NCBI GenBank assembly: GCA_018241995.1
Contig: JAFECT010000004.1
Location: 336,068 to 400,067 of the forward strand
Length of the DNA: 64,000 bases
Direction: 5' to 3'
Source: Pseudomonadota bacterium
Lineage (GTDB): Bacteria > Pseudomonadota > Alphaproteobacteria > Caulobacterales > Caulobacteraceae
The position numbers and the translations under genes are program-made. The notes beneath the pieces were generated by a model, which saw nothing but the letters and a program-made list of their open reading frames with translations, was not told the DNA's origin and did no database searches. Below, in pieces: positions 40,400 to 49,648 of this stretch (positions are counted from its first letter, which is position 1; each line of letters begins with the position of its first letter).

Positions 40400-42913
40400 A
40401 TGGGCGACGCCGGTCGGACCGGACCAGGCGCCAGTTCTGATGGAAGGTCGCGTCTCCTGGCGAGCGCGGCCGTTTTCGTGCTTGTGGCCTTCCTGTGGTC
40501 CGCGAGCCTGCCGGCCTACGCCCAGAGCGCCGCCGCGCCCGCAAGCCCGCCCCAGCCCGTCTCGCTGGCCCCCGACGGCCCGCCGCACCCGGCCGACCGC
40601 AGCGTGCACGGCGCGCCCGGCCCCGACGGCCTGTCGCCGGACGAGCTTTACCTGGAAGCCGAAAGCGTCACCCAGGACGACAACGCCCACCTCTTGATCG
40701 CCACCGGCTCGGTGCAGGCCCGCTACCAGAACCGGACGCTGAGGGCGCACGAGGTCATCTACAACACCCAGACCGGCCTGATCACCGCCAACGGTTCGGC
40801 CCAGATCGTCAATGAGGACGGCACGGTCCAGTACGCCGAGCACCTGGAGCTCGACGACAAGCTGCACGCCGGCGCCGCCATCGGCTTCGCCACCCGCGAG
40901 AGCCAGAACGTCAAGATCGCCGCGGCCTCCGCCGTGCGCCGCTCCGAAACGGTCAACGAGCTGAACCGGGCGATCTTCACTCCCTGCGAGATCTGCGCGA
41001 AGGACGGCAAGACCAAGGAGCCGACCTGGTCGATCCAGGCCGAGCGGGTGGTGCAGGACAAGGCCCGCAAGATCGTCATCTACCACCACGCCGTCATCAA
41101 GGTGAAAGGCGTCCCGATCTTCTACGCGCCGGTGCTCACGCACCCGGACCCGTCCGCGCCGCGCGCCTCGGGCCTGCTGGCGCCCCGGATTTCGGTCTCG
41201 AACCGCCGCGGCTTCTCCTACGAGCAGCCCTACATCTGGATCATCTCGCCGTCGCAGGACCTGACGCTCAGCCCGCAGTTCTCGACCAAGACCAACCCGT
41301 TCCTGAACCTGGATTGGCGCAAGCGCTTCTGGTCGGGCCAGATCGACGCGCGCTTCGGCTACACCTACGACGCCGACACCGACTCGCAAGGGCGCCGCTT
41401 CGGCGACCACACCTCGCGCAGCTATGTGCTGGCCACCGGCGCCTTCCAGATCGACCAGAACTGGCGCTGGGGCTTCTCGGCGGAGCGCACCTCGGACCCG
41501 ACCATCTTCGACCGCTACGACGTGCCCGACGTCTATGAGAAGCGCGGCCTGCTCGACGACGACGAGCGGCGCCTGACCTCGCAGCTGTTCGCCATCCGCC
41601 AGGACGAGCGCTCGTTCCTGTCGGTCTCCGCCATTAGCTTCCAGAGCTACCGTCCCTGGATCGATCCGGTCACCGGCCTGGGCTTCCGCGACCCGCGCTG
41701 TACCGCGTCGCACCCCTCGACGCCCGGCGACTGCCCGCTGATCGTCGAGAACAACGGGGCCATGCCGCTGGTGGCGCCCCTGATCGAAGCGCGTTGGGAA
41801 CCCAATCACGACGTCGCCGGCGGCCGGTTGCGCGTCACCGCTAGCGCCGTGGCCATCACCCGCGAGGAGCAGTCGCTCGCGCCGTGCCAGCCGCTGGCCC
41901 CCGGCACGACCGGCTTTCCGACCTGTTCCCCGGTGCTGCCCATCAACGGCGTTGACAGCCGCCGCGCGACGGGCGAACTGGATTGGCGCGGGGCCTACTT
42001 CACCTCGGGCGGCATCCGCATCGATCCGTTCGTGCACGCCCGCGGCGACGCCTACAGCCTGGGCGACCTGACCGGCCCGAGCAAGAACCAGACGGTCACC
42101 CGCGGCACGGCCACGGCGGGGTTGGATGTCACCTATCCGATGGCGCGCCGCTTCGGCTCGGCCACGGTGGTGCTGGAGCCGATCGTGCAGGCGGCGGTCT
42201 CGCCCAGCGCCAATCTGGACCCGCGCATCGCCAACCAGGACAGCTTCTCGTTCAGCGTGGACGAGACCAACCTGTTCCGCACCGACAAGTTCACCGGCTT
42301 CGACATCTATGAGGGAGGCGCCAGGCTGAACGCGGGCGTGCGCGCCACCGTGGACGGCAACGACGGCCGCTGGGCCCGCTTCCTGTTCGGCCGCAGCTTC
42401 CGCTCCGACCAGACCTATCCGTTCGCGCCGGGCATCAACACCGCCCTGCAGAACTGGGTGGTGGCGTTCGAGGCCGCGCCTCTGCAGGGCCTGACCGCCT
42501 TCGGCCGCGCCGACGTGGACAACAACACCAAGCTCAGCCGCGCCGAGGGCGGGGTGAACTGGAGCTTCACGCGCACCCACGGCTTCCTGCGCTACTTCCG
42601 CTCCAACGGCTCGCCCTTCATCGACCCATCCGACCCCTTCCTGATCAGCCGCAAGGCCCAGGACCTGGAGGCCGCGGGCGACGTGCTGGTGACCAAGCAC
42701 TGGGGCCTGGCCTTCGACGTGACCCGCGACATGGAGAAGCGGCTGTGGCGGCGCTCCGAGATCGGAATCCTTTATCAGGACGACTGTCTGCGCGCGGAAG
42801 TCACCTATCAGCGTAATGAAACCAGTCTGTTGGGACGTACGGACGCAGTGTTCCTGCGCCTCGACCTCGCCACATTGGGCGATACAGGATATAGGCGCTA
42901 TGACGACCGGTGA
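40400..42913 (+). CDS. lptD: LPS-assembly outer membrane protein LptD
   Basis: An 837-residue translocon that inserts LPS into the outer leaflet. After the signal peptide (cleavage near PAYAQS) comes the periplasmic OstA jellyroll domain (about residues 85-220), then the large beta-barrel domain with alternating hydrophobic strands to the C-terminus. Cys residues occur in CEICAKDG, around CTASHPSTPGDC, CQPL and FPTC, and near the C-terminal DDCLR; correct disulfides are required in E. coli LptD. ATG at 40400 has AAGGGC upstream. The 3' end lies close to surA, whose product helps fold LptD. Confidence 0.95.
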   Translation: MGDAGRTGPGASSDGRSRLLASAAVFVLVAFLWSASLPAYAQSAAAPASPPQPVSLAPDGPPHPADRSVHGAPGPDGLSPDELYLEAESVTQDDNAHLLIATGSVQARYQNRTLRAHEVIYNTQTGLITANGSAQIVNEDGTVQYAEHLELDDKLHAGAAIGFATRESQNVKIAAASAVRRSETVNELNRAIFTPCEICAKDGKTKEPTWSIQAERVVQDKARKIVIYHHAVIKVKGVPIFYAPVLTHPDPSAPRASGLLAPRISVSNRRGFSYEQPYIWIISPSQDLTLSPQFSTKTNPFLNLDWRKRFWSGQIDARFGYTYDADTDSQGRRFGDHTSRSYVLATGAFQIDQNWRWGFSAERTSDPTIFDRYDVPDVYEKRGLLDDDERRLTSQLFAIRQDERSFLSVSAISFQSYRPWIDPVTGLGFRDPRCTASHPSTPGDCPLIVENNGAMPLVAPLIEARWEPNHDVAGGRLRVTASAVAITREEQSLAPCQPLAPGTTGFPTCSPVLPINGVDSRRATGELDWRGAYFTSGGIRIDPFVHARGDAYSLGDLTGPSKNQTVTRGTATAGLDVTYPMARRFGSATVVLEPIVQAAVSPSANLDPRIANQDSFSFSVDETNLFRTDKFTGFDIYEGGARLNAGVRATVDGNDGRWARFLFGRSFRSDQTYPFAPGINTALQNWVVAFEAAPLQGLTAFGRADVDNNTKLSRAEGGVNWSFTRTHGFLRYFRSNGSPFIDPSDPFLISRKAQDLEAAGDVLVTKHWGLAFDVTRDMEKRLWRRSEIGILYQDDCLRAEVTYQRNETSLLGRTDAVFLRLDLATLGDTGYRRYDDR

Positions 42914-42951
42914 CGGGTTCGCTTAGGGTCGTGAGAAGGATGATCTCTCCC

Positions 42952-44268
42952 ATGCGTTGGACGTACTACGCGGCCAGTTTCGCGCTTACGGCCGCTTTGG
43001 CCGGTTCCGCCGTCGCCCAGGCGCCGGCTCCCGCCGCCGCCGGCCCCGCCGCCACCGGCCCGGTCGCGCCCCAGCCCGCGCCGAAGCTGGCGCCGCTGCA
43101 GGAAGGCGTCGTCGCCACCGTCAACGACCAGATCATCTCCTCCTACGACCTGCGCCAGCGCCTCCTGCTGGAAATCGCCATGTCAGGCGTGAAGGCCACG
43201 CCGGAAAACATTCAGGAGCTCGAGCAGGAAGCCATGCGCGCCCTGGTCGACGAGCGCCTGCAGGCCGCCGAACTGAAGCGCTACGAGGTCAAGGTCGCCG
43301 ATTCCGAGGTCGACGACGAAGTCGCGACCATCGCCAAAGAAAACAACATGACCAAGGATCAGCTCTACGCCGGGCTGAGCCGCGCAGGCGTCGAGCCGGC
43401 CACCCTGAGGGAAGAGCTGCGCAACCGCATCGCCTGGCAGGATCTGGTCGGCGGCCGCTTCCGCGACCACGCCCGCGTCGGCGCCGACGAGGTGCAGCAG
43501 ACCCTGGCCCGCATCACCGCCGCCGCTTCGAAGCCGCAGTATCTGGTGGGCGAAATCTACATCGACGCCAACCGCGTCGGCGGCATGGACCAGGCGCTTA
43601 ACGGGGCCAACCAACTGGTCGATCAGATCGTCAAGGGCGCGCCCTTCCAGGCCGTGGCGCGCCAGTTCTCCAGCGCCCCTTCGGCCGCGACCGGCGGCGA
43701 CGCCGGCTGGCTGCTCTCGGGCGAGATCAACCCCGACGTCCAGGCCGCGCTGGAGCACATGCACACCGGCCAGCTGTCCAAGCCGATCCCGACCAAGGAC
43801 GGCGTGTGGATCGTCTATCTGCGTGAGCAGCGCACCGGCGGCGGCGCCAACATGGTCAGCCTGAAGCAGGCCGCCATCCGTCTGCCGGCCGACGCGCCGC
43901 AGGACCAGGTCTCGACCGCCGAGAAGACTTTGGCGAGCCTGCAAGGCAAGCTGACCTGCGACAACATCGAGAAGGTGGACTCCGCCGGCGGCGTGATCGG
44001 CGCCGATCTCGGCGAATCCAGCGTCACCGAGCTGGCGCCGGAGTTCCAGAAGCCCGCGACCGAACTGAAGGTCGGCCAGGTATCCTCGCCGATCCGCACC
44101 AGCATGGGCCTGCACCTGATCGCGGTCTGCAACAAGCGCATGGTCGGCGCCGACATCCCGACCAAGGAGCAGGTCGAGAGCAAGCTGTTCGGCAACCAGA
44201 TCGGCATGCTGGAACGCCGCTGGATGCGCGACCTGCGCAGCGCCGCCACCATCGAGATGCGGAACTGA
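42952..44268 (+). CDS. surA: Periplasmic chaperone/peptidyl-prolyl isomerase SurA
   Basis: A 438-residue outer-membrane protein chaperone. Its signal peptide is MRWTYYAASFALTAALAGSAVAQ. An N-terminal SurA domain (VNDQIISSYDLRQRLLLEIA) is followed by two parvulin-type regions, the first near QYLVGEIYID and GGDAGWLLSGEINP, the second after MVSLKQAAIRL. ATG at 42952 gives the cleanest signal peptide with AAGGA upstream; ATG at 42940 and GTG at 42910 (overlapping the lptD stop) are alternatives. It is downstream of lptD and upstream of pdxA-rsmA, the classic lptD-surA-pdxA-rsmA order. Confidence 0.93.
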   Translation: MRWTYYAASFALTAALAGSAVAQAPAPAAAGPAATGPVAPQPAPKLAPLQEGVVATVNDQIISSYDLRQRLLLEIAMSGVKATPENIQELEQEAMRALVDERLQAAELKRYEVKVADSEVDDEVATIAKENNMTKDQLYAGLSRAGVEPATLREELRNRIAWQDLVGGRFRDHARVGADEVQQTLARITAAASKPQYLVGEIYIDANRVGGMDQALNGANQLVDQIVKGAPFQAVARQFSSAPSAATGGDAGWLLSGEINPDVQAALEHMHTGQLSKPIPTKDGVWIVYLREQRTGGGANMVSLKQAAIRLPADAPQDQVSTAEKTLASLQGKLTCDNIEKVDSAGGVIGADLGESSVTELAPEFQKPATELKVGQVSSPIRTSMGLHLIAVCNKRMVGADIPTKEQVESKLFGNQIGMLERRWMRDLRSAATIEMRN

Positions 44269-45287
44269 CGCCCAAGGCCTCAACGCAGGCTCCGCTCGCC
44301 GTCACCCTCGGCGATCCGCTCGGGGTCGGGCCGGAGATCGTGGTCAAGGCCTGGTCCGCCCTGCGCAGCTCAGGCCCGGTCTTCTTCGTCGTCGGCCATT
44401 GCGACACGGTGGCGGCCGCCTTCCGCCGCGGCGCGACGGCGGTGGAGCGCATCGGCGCGCCGCAGGAGGCCCGCGGCCTGTTCGGCAAGGCCCTGCCGGT
44501 GTTCGAGCCCACGGGCGCGCACAGCTTCGCCGCCGGCTCGTCCGAGGCCGCCCGCGCGGCGGCGATTGTCGACTGGATCGAGACCGCCGTGCGCTTCGCC
44601 CGAGACGGCCGCGCGTCGGGCGTCGTCACCGCCCCCATCGCCAAGGCGGTGCTCTACGAAGGCGGTTTCGCCTTCCCCGGCCACACCGAGTTCCTGGCCG
44701 AACTGACCCAAGACCTGCCGGTCGAGGGCGAGCGCGGGCCGGTGATGATGCTGGCGGCCAAGGACCTGCGCGTGGCCCTGGTCACCATCCACAGCCCGCT
44801 GGCCGCTGTGCCCGCAGCAATCACCGCTGAGAGGGTGGTCCGCACCGCCCGCGTCGTCCATCAGGCGCTGAAGCGCGACTTCGGCATCGCCGAGCCTCGG
44901 CTGGCGTTGGCGGGCCTGAACCCCCACGCCGGTGAAGGCGGCGCCATCGGCCGCGAGGAGATCGAGGTCCTGGCGCCCGCGGTCGACCAGCTGCGCGCCG
45001 AGGGCGTGCGCATCACCGACCCCAAGCCGGCGGACACCCTGTTCCACGAGGAAGCGCGCGCGACCTATGACGCGGCCGTCTGCCTCTATCACGACCAGGC
45101 CCTGATCCCGATCAAGACGATCGACTTCTGGGGCGGGGTGAACCTCAGCCTCGGCCTGCCGATCGTGCGCACGTCGCCCGATCACGGCACCGGCTTCGAC
45201 ATCGCCGGCAAGGGCGTCGCGCGACCCGACAGCCTGATCGCCGCCATCCGCATGGCCGACGGGATCGCCGCCCGCCGCGCCGCATGA
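44265..45287 (+). CDS. pdxA: 4-hydroxythreonine-4-phosphate dehydrogenase, probable CTG start
   Basis: A 340-residue enzyme of pyridoxal phosphate synthesis. Motifs are AVTLGDPLGVGPEI at the N-terminus, the metal-binding GHTEFLAEL, AGLNPHAGEGG, and CLYHDQALIPIK, VRTSPDHGTGFDIAG. The first ATG/GTG/TTG in frame is GTG at 44340, which would delete the conserved GDPxGVGPE segment. CTG at 44265, overlapping the surA stop as CTGA, gives the normal N-terminus (Thr-Pro-Lys...). In relatives this position is commonly ATG in an ATGA overlap. A CTG start is therefore inferred. The downstream overlap with rsmA is ATGA. Confidence 0.9.
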   Translation: MTPKASTQAPLAVTLGDPLGVGPEIVVKAWSALRSSGPVFFVVGHCDTVAAAFRRGATAVERIGAPQEARGLFGKALPVFEPTGAHSFAAGSSEAARAAAIVDWIETAVRFARDGRASGVVTAPIAKAVLYEGGFAFPGHTEFLAELTQDLPVEGERGPVMMLAAKDLRVALVTIHSPLAAVPAAITAERVVRTARVVHQALKRDFGIAEPRLALAGLNPHAGEGGAIGREEIEVLAPAVDQLRAEGVRITDPKPADTLFHEEARATYDAAVCLYHDQALIPIKTIDFWGGVNLSLGLPIVRTSPDHGTGFDIAGKGVARPDSLIAAIRMADGIAARRAA

Positions 45288-46126
45288 GCGCCGATCTCGA
45301 CCACCTTCCGCCGTTGCGCGAGAGCCTGGCCGATCACGGCCTGTTGGCCAAGAAGAGCTTCGGCCAGCACTTCCTGCTGGACCTGAACGTCACCCGCAAG
45401 ATCGCGCGCCTGTCGGGGCCCTTCGAGGGCCGCACAGTCATTGAGGTGGGCCCCGGCCCCGGCGGCCTGACCCGCGCCCTGGTGGAGAGCGACGCCTCCA
45501 AGGTGATCGCGGTGGAGAAGGACGCGCGCTTCCTGCCGCTGCTGAACGAGCTGGCGGAGGCGTCCGGCGGCAAGCTGGTGGTGGTCGAGGCGGATGCGCT
45601 GAAGGTCGACGAGCAGACCCTGCTGACTGAGCACGCCGGCGGCGCCGAGGGCCATCTGGTCTCGAACCTGCCCTACAATGTCGGCACGCCGTTGCTCCTG
45701 AAGTGGCTGACCGGCCCGTGGCGCCCGCACGGCATGGGGCTGATGTTCCAGAAGGAGGTCGCCGACCGCGTGGCCGCCGAGCCCGGCAGCGACGCCTACG
45801 GCCGCCTCGCCGTGATCAGCCAGGCGGTCTGCACGGCCCGCGTGGTCATGGACCTCCCGGCGCGCGCCTTCACGCCGCCGCCGAAGGTGGCCAGCGCGGT
45901 GGTGCGCCTGGATCCCCTGCCGTCGCGTCCGCCTGAAGCCGAACTCAAGGCGCTCGAACGCGTCACCGCCGCGGCGTTTGGCCAAAGGCGCAAGATGCTG
46001 CGCTCAAGCCTGAAGCAACTCGGCGGCGCGGCCCTGTGCGAGAAGGCGGGCGTGGATGCCGATGCGCGGGCCGAGGTAATCCCGGTCGAGGGATTCCTGC
46101 GGCTGGCTCGCGCGACCCTCAGCTGA
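45284..46126 (+). CDS. rsmA: 16S rRNA dimethyladenosine transferase (KsgA)
   Basis: A 280-residue enzyme dimethylating two adjacent adenines near the 3' end of 16S rRNA. It has KKSFGQHFLLDLNV at the start, SAM-binding EVGPGPGGLTRALVE, the catalytic NLPYNV motif, and a C-terminal helical domain. It overlaps pdxA by four bases. It closes the lptF-lptG-lptD-surA-pdxA-rsmA block. Confidence 0.98.
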   Translation: MSADLDHLPPLRESLADHGLLAKKSFGQHFLLDLNVTRKIARLSGPFEGRTVIEVGPGPGGLTRALVESDASKVIAVEKDARFLPLLNELAEASGGKLVVVEADALKVDEQTLLTEHAGGAEGHLVSNLPYNVGTPLLLKWLTGPWRPHGMGLMFQKEVADRVAAEPGSDAYGRLAVISQAVCTARVVMDLPARAFTPPPKVASAVVRLDPLPSRPPEAELKALERVTAAAFGQRRKMLRSSLKQLGGAALCEKAGVDADARAEVIPVEGFLRLARATLS

Positions 46127-46144
46127 TTTCAGTCCGTTTGTAGG

Positions 46145-47851
46145 TCAGGCGGCCCGCTTCAGCCACCCGCTGTACCGCACGATCCGCCCGATCAGCGCAA
46201 AGCCCAGGTCCACGTCAAAGCGGAAGCGGCCCTCGTCGTCCACGAACTCCGACCCGCCGCCACGCGGGCCGAGGAAACGGGGTATTGGCAGGCCAAACAA
46301 GCTCCAGCGCCTAAGCAGCACGCTCAACCGTCCGCTGTCAGGCGACACTACGATCCCCAGGCCCAGGGTGATCGGCCCGAACCGTTCGTCGATCAGCCAC
46401 TGGCTCAGTCCCGAGCCCTCCGCCTGCACCGACACCAGCGCCTTGCCGTCGAAGCTGCGGCGCCAGACTTCGGCGCCGTCGCCATCGATGCCGAACTCCA
46501 CCCGCACCGGCACATCGCGCCCGGCCTTGGGCAGGCCCATGATCAGCGCCGCTAGCGCCGCCAGCGGCCCGCTGCCCCGCTCTACCTCGCAGCGCCCCTC
46601 GAACACGGCGGAGCCATTCAGGTCGTGCAGGTCGCGCACCGGCTCGGGCAGGCGGTCCCAGGCCTCGTCCAGCAGGCGGCGATAGAGCGGCTGCGCGGCC
46701 GTCGTCCGGCTGGCCTCGCGAATCCCGGTCGAGATGGCGTGGGCGTCGAACAGCGGCTGATAGTCCTCGAGCTCCACCTCGCGGGTCGAGGCCCGCGCGC
46801 CGGGCTCGAAGCGCTCGCCGTCCAGCCGCCGCTTGAGCAGGGCGACCGCCGGCATGGATGGGATCATCGGGCCGTCCGAACCCTCGGCAATCAGATGCCA
46901 GGAGCGCTCGACCGGTTCTCCGCCCGCCACCCCGCGCACGGTCACGAACATGCCGCCGCGATTGGCGCCCCAGCGCAGCACATTGAGGACCCGGTGGAAC
47001 AGCGGCGACAGCGGCTCCAGGGTTGGGATCAGGCCGATCCGCACCAGCCGGCTCAGGCCGATCAGCAGGGTCTGCAGCAGCTCGGGCGTCGGCCCGGCGC
47101 CGATCCACACGGTGCGCAGGCTCGGCCACAGCCGCGGCATGATGGTCAGGTCCGGCGTATCGACCAGGGTGAAGCGCAGGTGGTTCAGCGGGAACACGCC
47201 GGGCGGGGCGATGGTGAAGCGCCCGCCGTCGACAATGCCTGTCGCCTCGACCCATTGGCCGTCGCGCAGCACCCGAACCGGCTTGCCCGCATAGGCGGTG
47301 ATGGCGCGGATCACGTTCAGCCCTACCCCGGCCCGCGGCGAGGGCGCGATGCCGGCCGCCATAGCGTCGACCCGCTCCATCCCGGCCGCCAGCCGCCTGA
47401 CCGCCGCCGCCGTCAGCACCGGCACGGTCGAGACGCCGGACAGCACGGTCACGCCGCGCGCCTTCGCCTCGGCGTCGAACGCGGAGACGCCCTCGACGAA
47501 GGCCGAGCCGTCCGCAAGGTCCAGATAGTCGACACCGGTCGCGATGGCCGCGCGGACAAGCCGATAGGGATCGTCGCCATAGGCCTGGAACGGCCCGGTC
47601 GCATCCACCACCACATGCGGCGCGATGGCCTTCAGCCCCGCCTCTACATCGCCCTGGCGGTCGAACACGAGGGCGGAACGCTCCGCGCCCTCAGGCAGCG
47701 TCCGGCAGAATGCCTCGCCCTTGGCCAGCGAGCGGCCGGAGATGATCAGATGGGCCCGGGCGTCATGCGCCAGCAGCCGCGCCAGCCGCCCGCCGAACGT
47801 GCCGTAGCCGCCGACGATCAGGATCTTCAGCGGTTTCGGGCGACGCGGCAC
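46145..47851 (-). CDS. Saccharopine dehydrogenase-like NAD(P)-binding protein fused to DUF4166
   Basis: A 568-residue two-domain protein. The first about 370 residues are a saccharopine dehydrogenase-like Rossmann domain (ILIVGGYGTFGGRLARLLA, then DATGPFQAYGDDPYRLV), and the C-terminal part from about 395 is a DUF4166 domain (PLYRRLLDEAWDRLPEPVRDLH). The GTG start at 47851 shares its first base with the last base of the barstar stop (TAGTG), so the genes are coupled. This fusion is found in several proteobacteria and is annotated as a putative oxidoreductase; the substrate is unknown. Confidence 0.85.
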   Translation of the reverse strand: MPRRPKPLKILIVGGYGTFGGRLARLLAHDARAHLIISGRSLAKGEAFCRTLPEGAERSALVFDRQGDVEAGLKAIAPHVVVDATGPFQAYGDDPYRLVRAAIATGVDYLDLADGSAFVEGVSAFDAEAKARGVTVLSGVSTVPVLTAAAVRRLAAGMERVDAMAAGIAPSPRAGVGLNVIRAITAYAGKPVRVLRDGQWVEATGIVDGGRFTIAPPGVFPLNHLRFTLVDTPDLTIMPRLWPSLRTVWIGAGPTPELLQTLLIGLSRLVRIGLIPTLEPLSPLFHRVLNVLRWGANRGGMFVTVRGVAGGEPVERSWHLIAEGSDGPMIPSMPAVALLKRRLDGERFEPGARASTREVELEDYQPLFDAHAISTGIREASRTTAAQPLYRRLLDEAWDRLPEPVRDLHDLNGSAVFEGRCEVERGSGPLAALAALIMGLPKAGRDVPVRVEFGIDGDGAEVWRRSFDGKALVSVQAEGSGLSQWLIDERFGPITLGLGIVVSPDSGRLSVLLRRWSLFGLPIPRFLGPRGGGSEFVDDEGRFRFDVDLGFALIGRIVRYSGWLKRAA

Positions 47852-48150
47852 TAGCGACGCTTCGGGACGATGGAGACCGCGGGTTGTCCGGCCTCCCATG
47901 CCGTATGGCTCGCCATGATCCAGGCGACGAGAGCAACGTGCGCCTCCACTTCACGAGGCATGCTGGAAGCCCCGTCAATCTCGATCCGATAGGGCGGTTC
48001 GAGACCATTGATGTCACCGCCGATCATCGAATCGAACAAGGCGTCGAGACCCGTCCCGTGCCATTCGGGAGCCTCGAGCGCGGCGAGCAAGTCGGCGTAG
48101 AAGGCCGCAATATCCGTCCAGCGGCGCGCATCGAGCGTGATGACCTTCAT
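47851..48150 (-). CDS. Barstar family protein
   Basis: A 99-residue protein matching the barstar (RNase inhibitor) family. The N-terminal strand MKVITLDARRWTD, DIAAFYADLLAALEAPEWHGTGLDALFDSM and the Gly-rich GGDINGLEPPYRIEIDGAS are characteristic. Barstars bind and neutralise extracellular RNases such as barnase. No RNase gene is nearby, so it may protect against RNases from other bacteria or have a different partner. It lies between smpB and the saccharopine dehydrogenase-like gene in a tight operon. Confidence 0.88.
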   Translation of the reverse strand: MKVITLDARRWTDIAAFYADLLAALEAPEWHGTGLDALFDSMIGGDINGLEPPYRIEIDGASSMPREVEAHVALVAWIMASHTAWEAGQPAVSIVPKRR

Positions 48151-48172
48151 CGGCCTATCGCCATGGCGCGCC

Positions 48173-48628
48173 TCAGCCCTTGTCGCGCATCAGCCGCGCC
48201 TTGTCGCGCTGCCAGTCGCGTTCCGCCGTGGCCTCGCGCTTGTCGTGGGTCTTCTTGCCCTTGGCCAGCGCGATCTCGAGCTTCGCCTTGCCCTTGTCGT
48301 CGAAGTAGAGCTTCAGCGGGATGATGGTGCGCCCCTCCCGCTGCACGGCCCCGATCAGCTTGTCGATCTGCTTGCGATGCAGCAGCAGCTTCCGTGGCCG
48401 GCGCGGCTCGTGATTGAAGCGGTTGGCGTTGCCGTAGGGCGGGATGTCGGCGTTGATCAGCACGATCTCGCGCCCCTCAACCGCCGCATAGGACTCCGCG
48501 ATATTGGCCCGGCCGCCGCGCAGCGACTTCACCTCGGTGCCGGTCAGCACCAGGCCCGCCTCGATGTTGTCCTCGAGGAAGTAGTCGTAACGCGCCCGCC
48601 GGTTCTCGGCGATGGCTTTGCCGGCCAT
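48173..48628 (-). CDS. smpB: SsrA-binding protein SmpB
   Basis: A 151-residue protein that delivers tmRNA to stalled ribosomes. The OB-fold core begins [30 protein letters not shown] and has the tmRNA-binding residues; YNGNANRF-like text reads [11 protein letters not shown]. The basic C-terminal tail [27 protein letters not shown] reaches the decoding centre. smpB next to dapA is the usual arrangement. The ssrA gene itself was not found in the window. Confidence 0.97.
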   Translation of the reverse strand: MAGKAIAENRRARYDYFLEDNIEAGLVLTGTEVKSLRGGRANIAESYAAVEGREIVLINADIPPYGNANRFNHEPRRPRKLLLHRKQIDKLIGAVQREGRTIIPLKLYFDDKGKAKLEIALAKGKKTHDKREATAERDWQRDKARLMRDKG

Positions 48629-48629
48629 G

Positions 48630-49514
48630 TCAGATGACCCCCGCCTCGCGCAGGGCCTCGTCGATCTTCGGCTTCACGGCGTCGGAGCACGAGGTCATCG
48701 GCAGGCGCAGCTCCTCGGCGCAGAGCCCGAGCTTGGCCAGGGCGTATTTGGTCGGCGCCGGAGACGCGTCCAGGAACAGCGCCTTGTGCAGGCGGATCAG
48801 GCGATCCTGCCAGTGCAGGGCGCCCAGGAAATCCCCGGCGGCGCAGGCGCGATACATCGCCACCATGGCTTCCGGCGCGACGTTGGAGGTCACCGAGATC
48901 ACCCCGTGCCCGCCATGGGCCATGTAGCCGACGAAGGTGGGATCATCGCCGGTGATCAGGGCGAAGTCGTCCGGAACCTCCAGCCGCATCAGGCTGGCGC
49001 GGCCGAGGTCGGCGGTGGCGTCCTTGATGCCCATGATGTTCGGCAGCTTGGCCAAGCGCGCGACCGTGTCGTTGGACATGTCCACGCCCGTGCGGCCGGG
49101 CACGTTGTAGAGCACCACCGGAATCTGCACCGCCGCATTGATGGCGGCGTAGTGCTGGTAGAGGCCCTCCTGGTTCGGGCGATTGTAGAAGGGCGTGACG
49201 ATCAGGGCCCCGTCGGCGCCGACGGTCTTGGCGTGTTTTGCCATCTCGATGACGCGCGCGGTGTCGTTGCCGCCGCAGCCGGCGATCACGGGCGCGCGCC
49301 CGGCCACGACCTCGACGCACAGCTCCACCACCCGCGCCTGCTCGGCCGCGGTCAGGGTCATGGCCTCGCCGGTGGTGCCGACCGGCACGACGCCGTCCAC
49401 GCCCGCCTCGATCTGGCGTTCGACCAGATCGGCGAAGGCGGTCGCGTCGAACGCGCCGTCGCGAAACGGGGTGACCAGCGCGGGCAGCACGCCCTTGAAC
49501 AACGGTCGGGTCAT
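48630..49514 (-). CDS. dapA: 4-hydroxy-tetrahydrodipicolinate synthase
   Basis: A 294-residue TIM-barrel aldolase condensing pyruvate and aspartate semialdehyde, first committed step to lysine and diaminopimelate. Catalytic Lys164 (MGIKDATAD) and Tyr136 (LYNVPGRTG), and GTTGE at the pyruvate site are present, in the E. coli spacing. One base separates its stop from the smpB start. Diaminopimelate supplies peptidoglycan, in line with the transglycosylase gene on the other side of the promoter region. Confidence 0.98.
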   Translation of the reverse strand: MTRPLFKGVLPALVTPFRDGAFDATAFADLVERQIEAGVDGVVPVGTTGEAMTLTAAEQARVVELCVEVVAGRAPVIAGCGGNDTARVIEMAKHAKTVGADGALIVTPFYNRPNQEGLYQHYAAINAAVQIPVVLYNVPGRTGVDMSNDTVARLAKLPNIMGIKDATADLGRASLMRLEVPDDFALITGDDPTFVGYMAHGGHGVISVTSNVAPEAMVAMYRACAAGDFLGALHWQDRLIRLHKALFLDASPAPTKYALAKLGLCAEELRLPMTSCSDAVKPKIDEALREAGVI

Positions 49515-49648
49515 CGATCTCAGGCCTTGAAGGGAATCTGCCAATACGGAAAAAGACTTGGCGCTTGCCCGGCCCGCCTTGGACCGGCCAAACTGCCACG
49601 GCAAACCCTTAGGGCTCGCTTGATCTCGTCGCAACTGCCGGAGGACAC

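Noticed and set aside
44340..45287. pdxA starting at GTG 44340
   Set aside because: It would remove the conserved N-terminal GDPxGVGPE segment found in all PdxA proteins.
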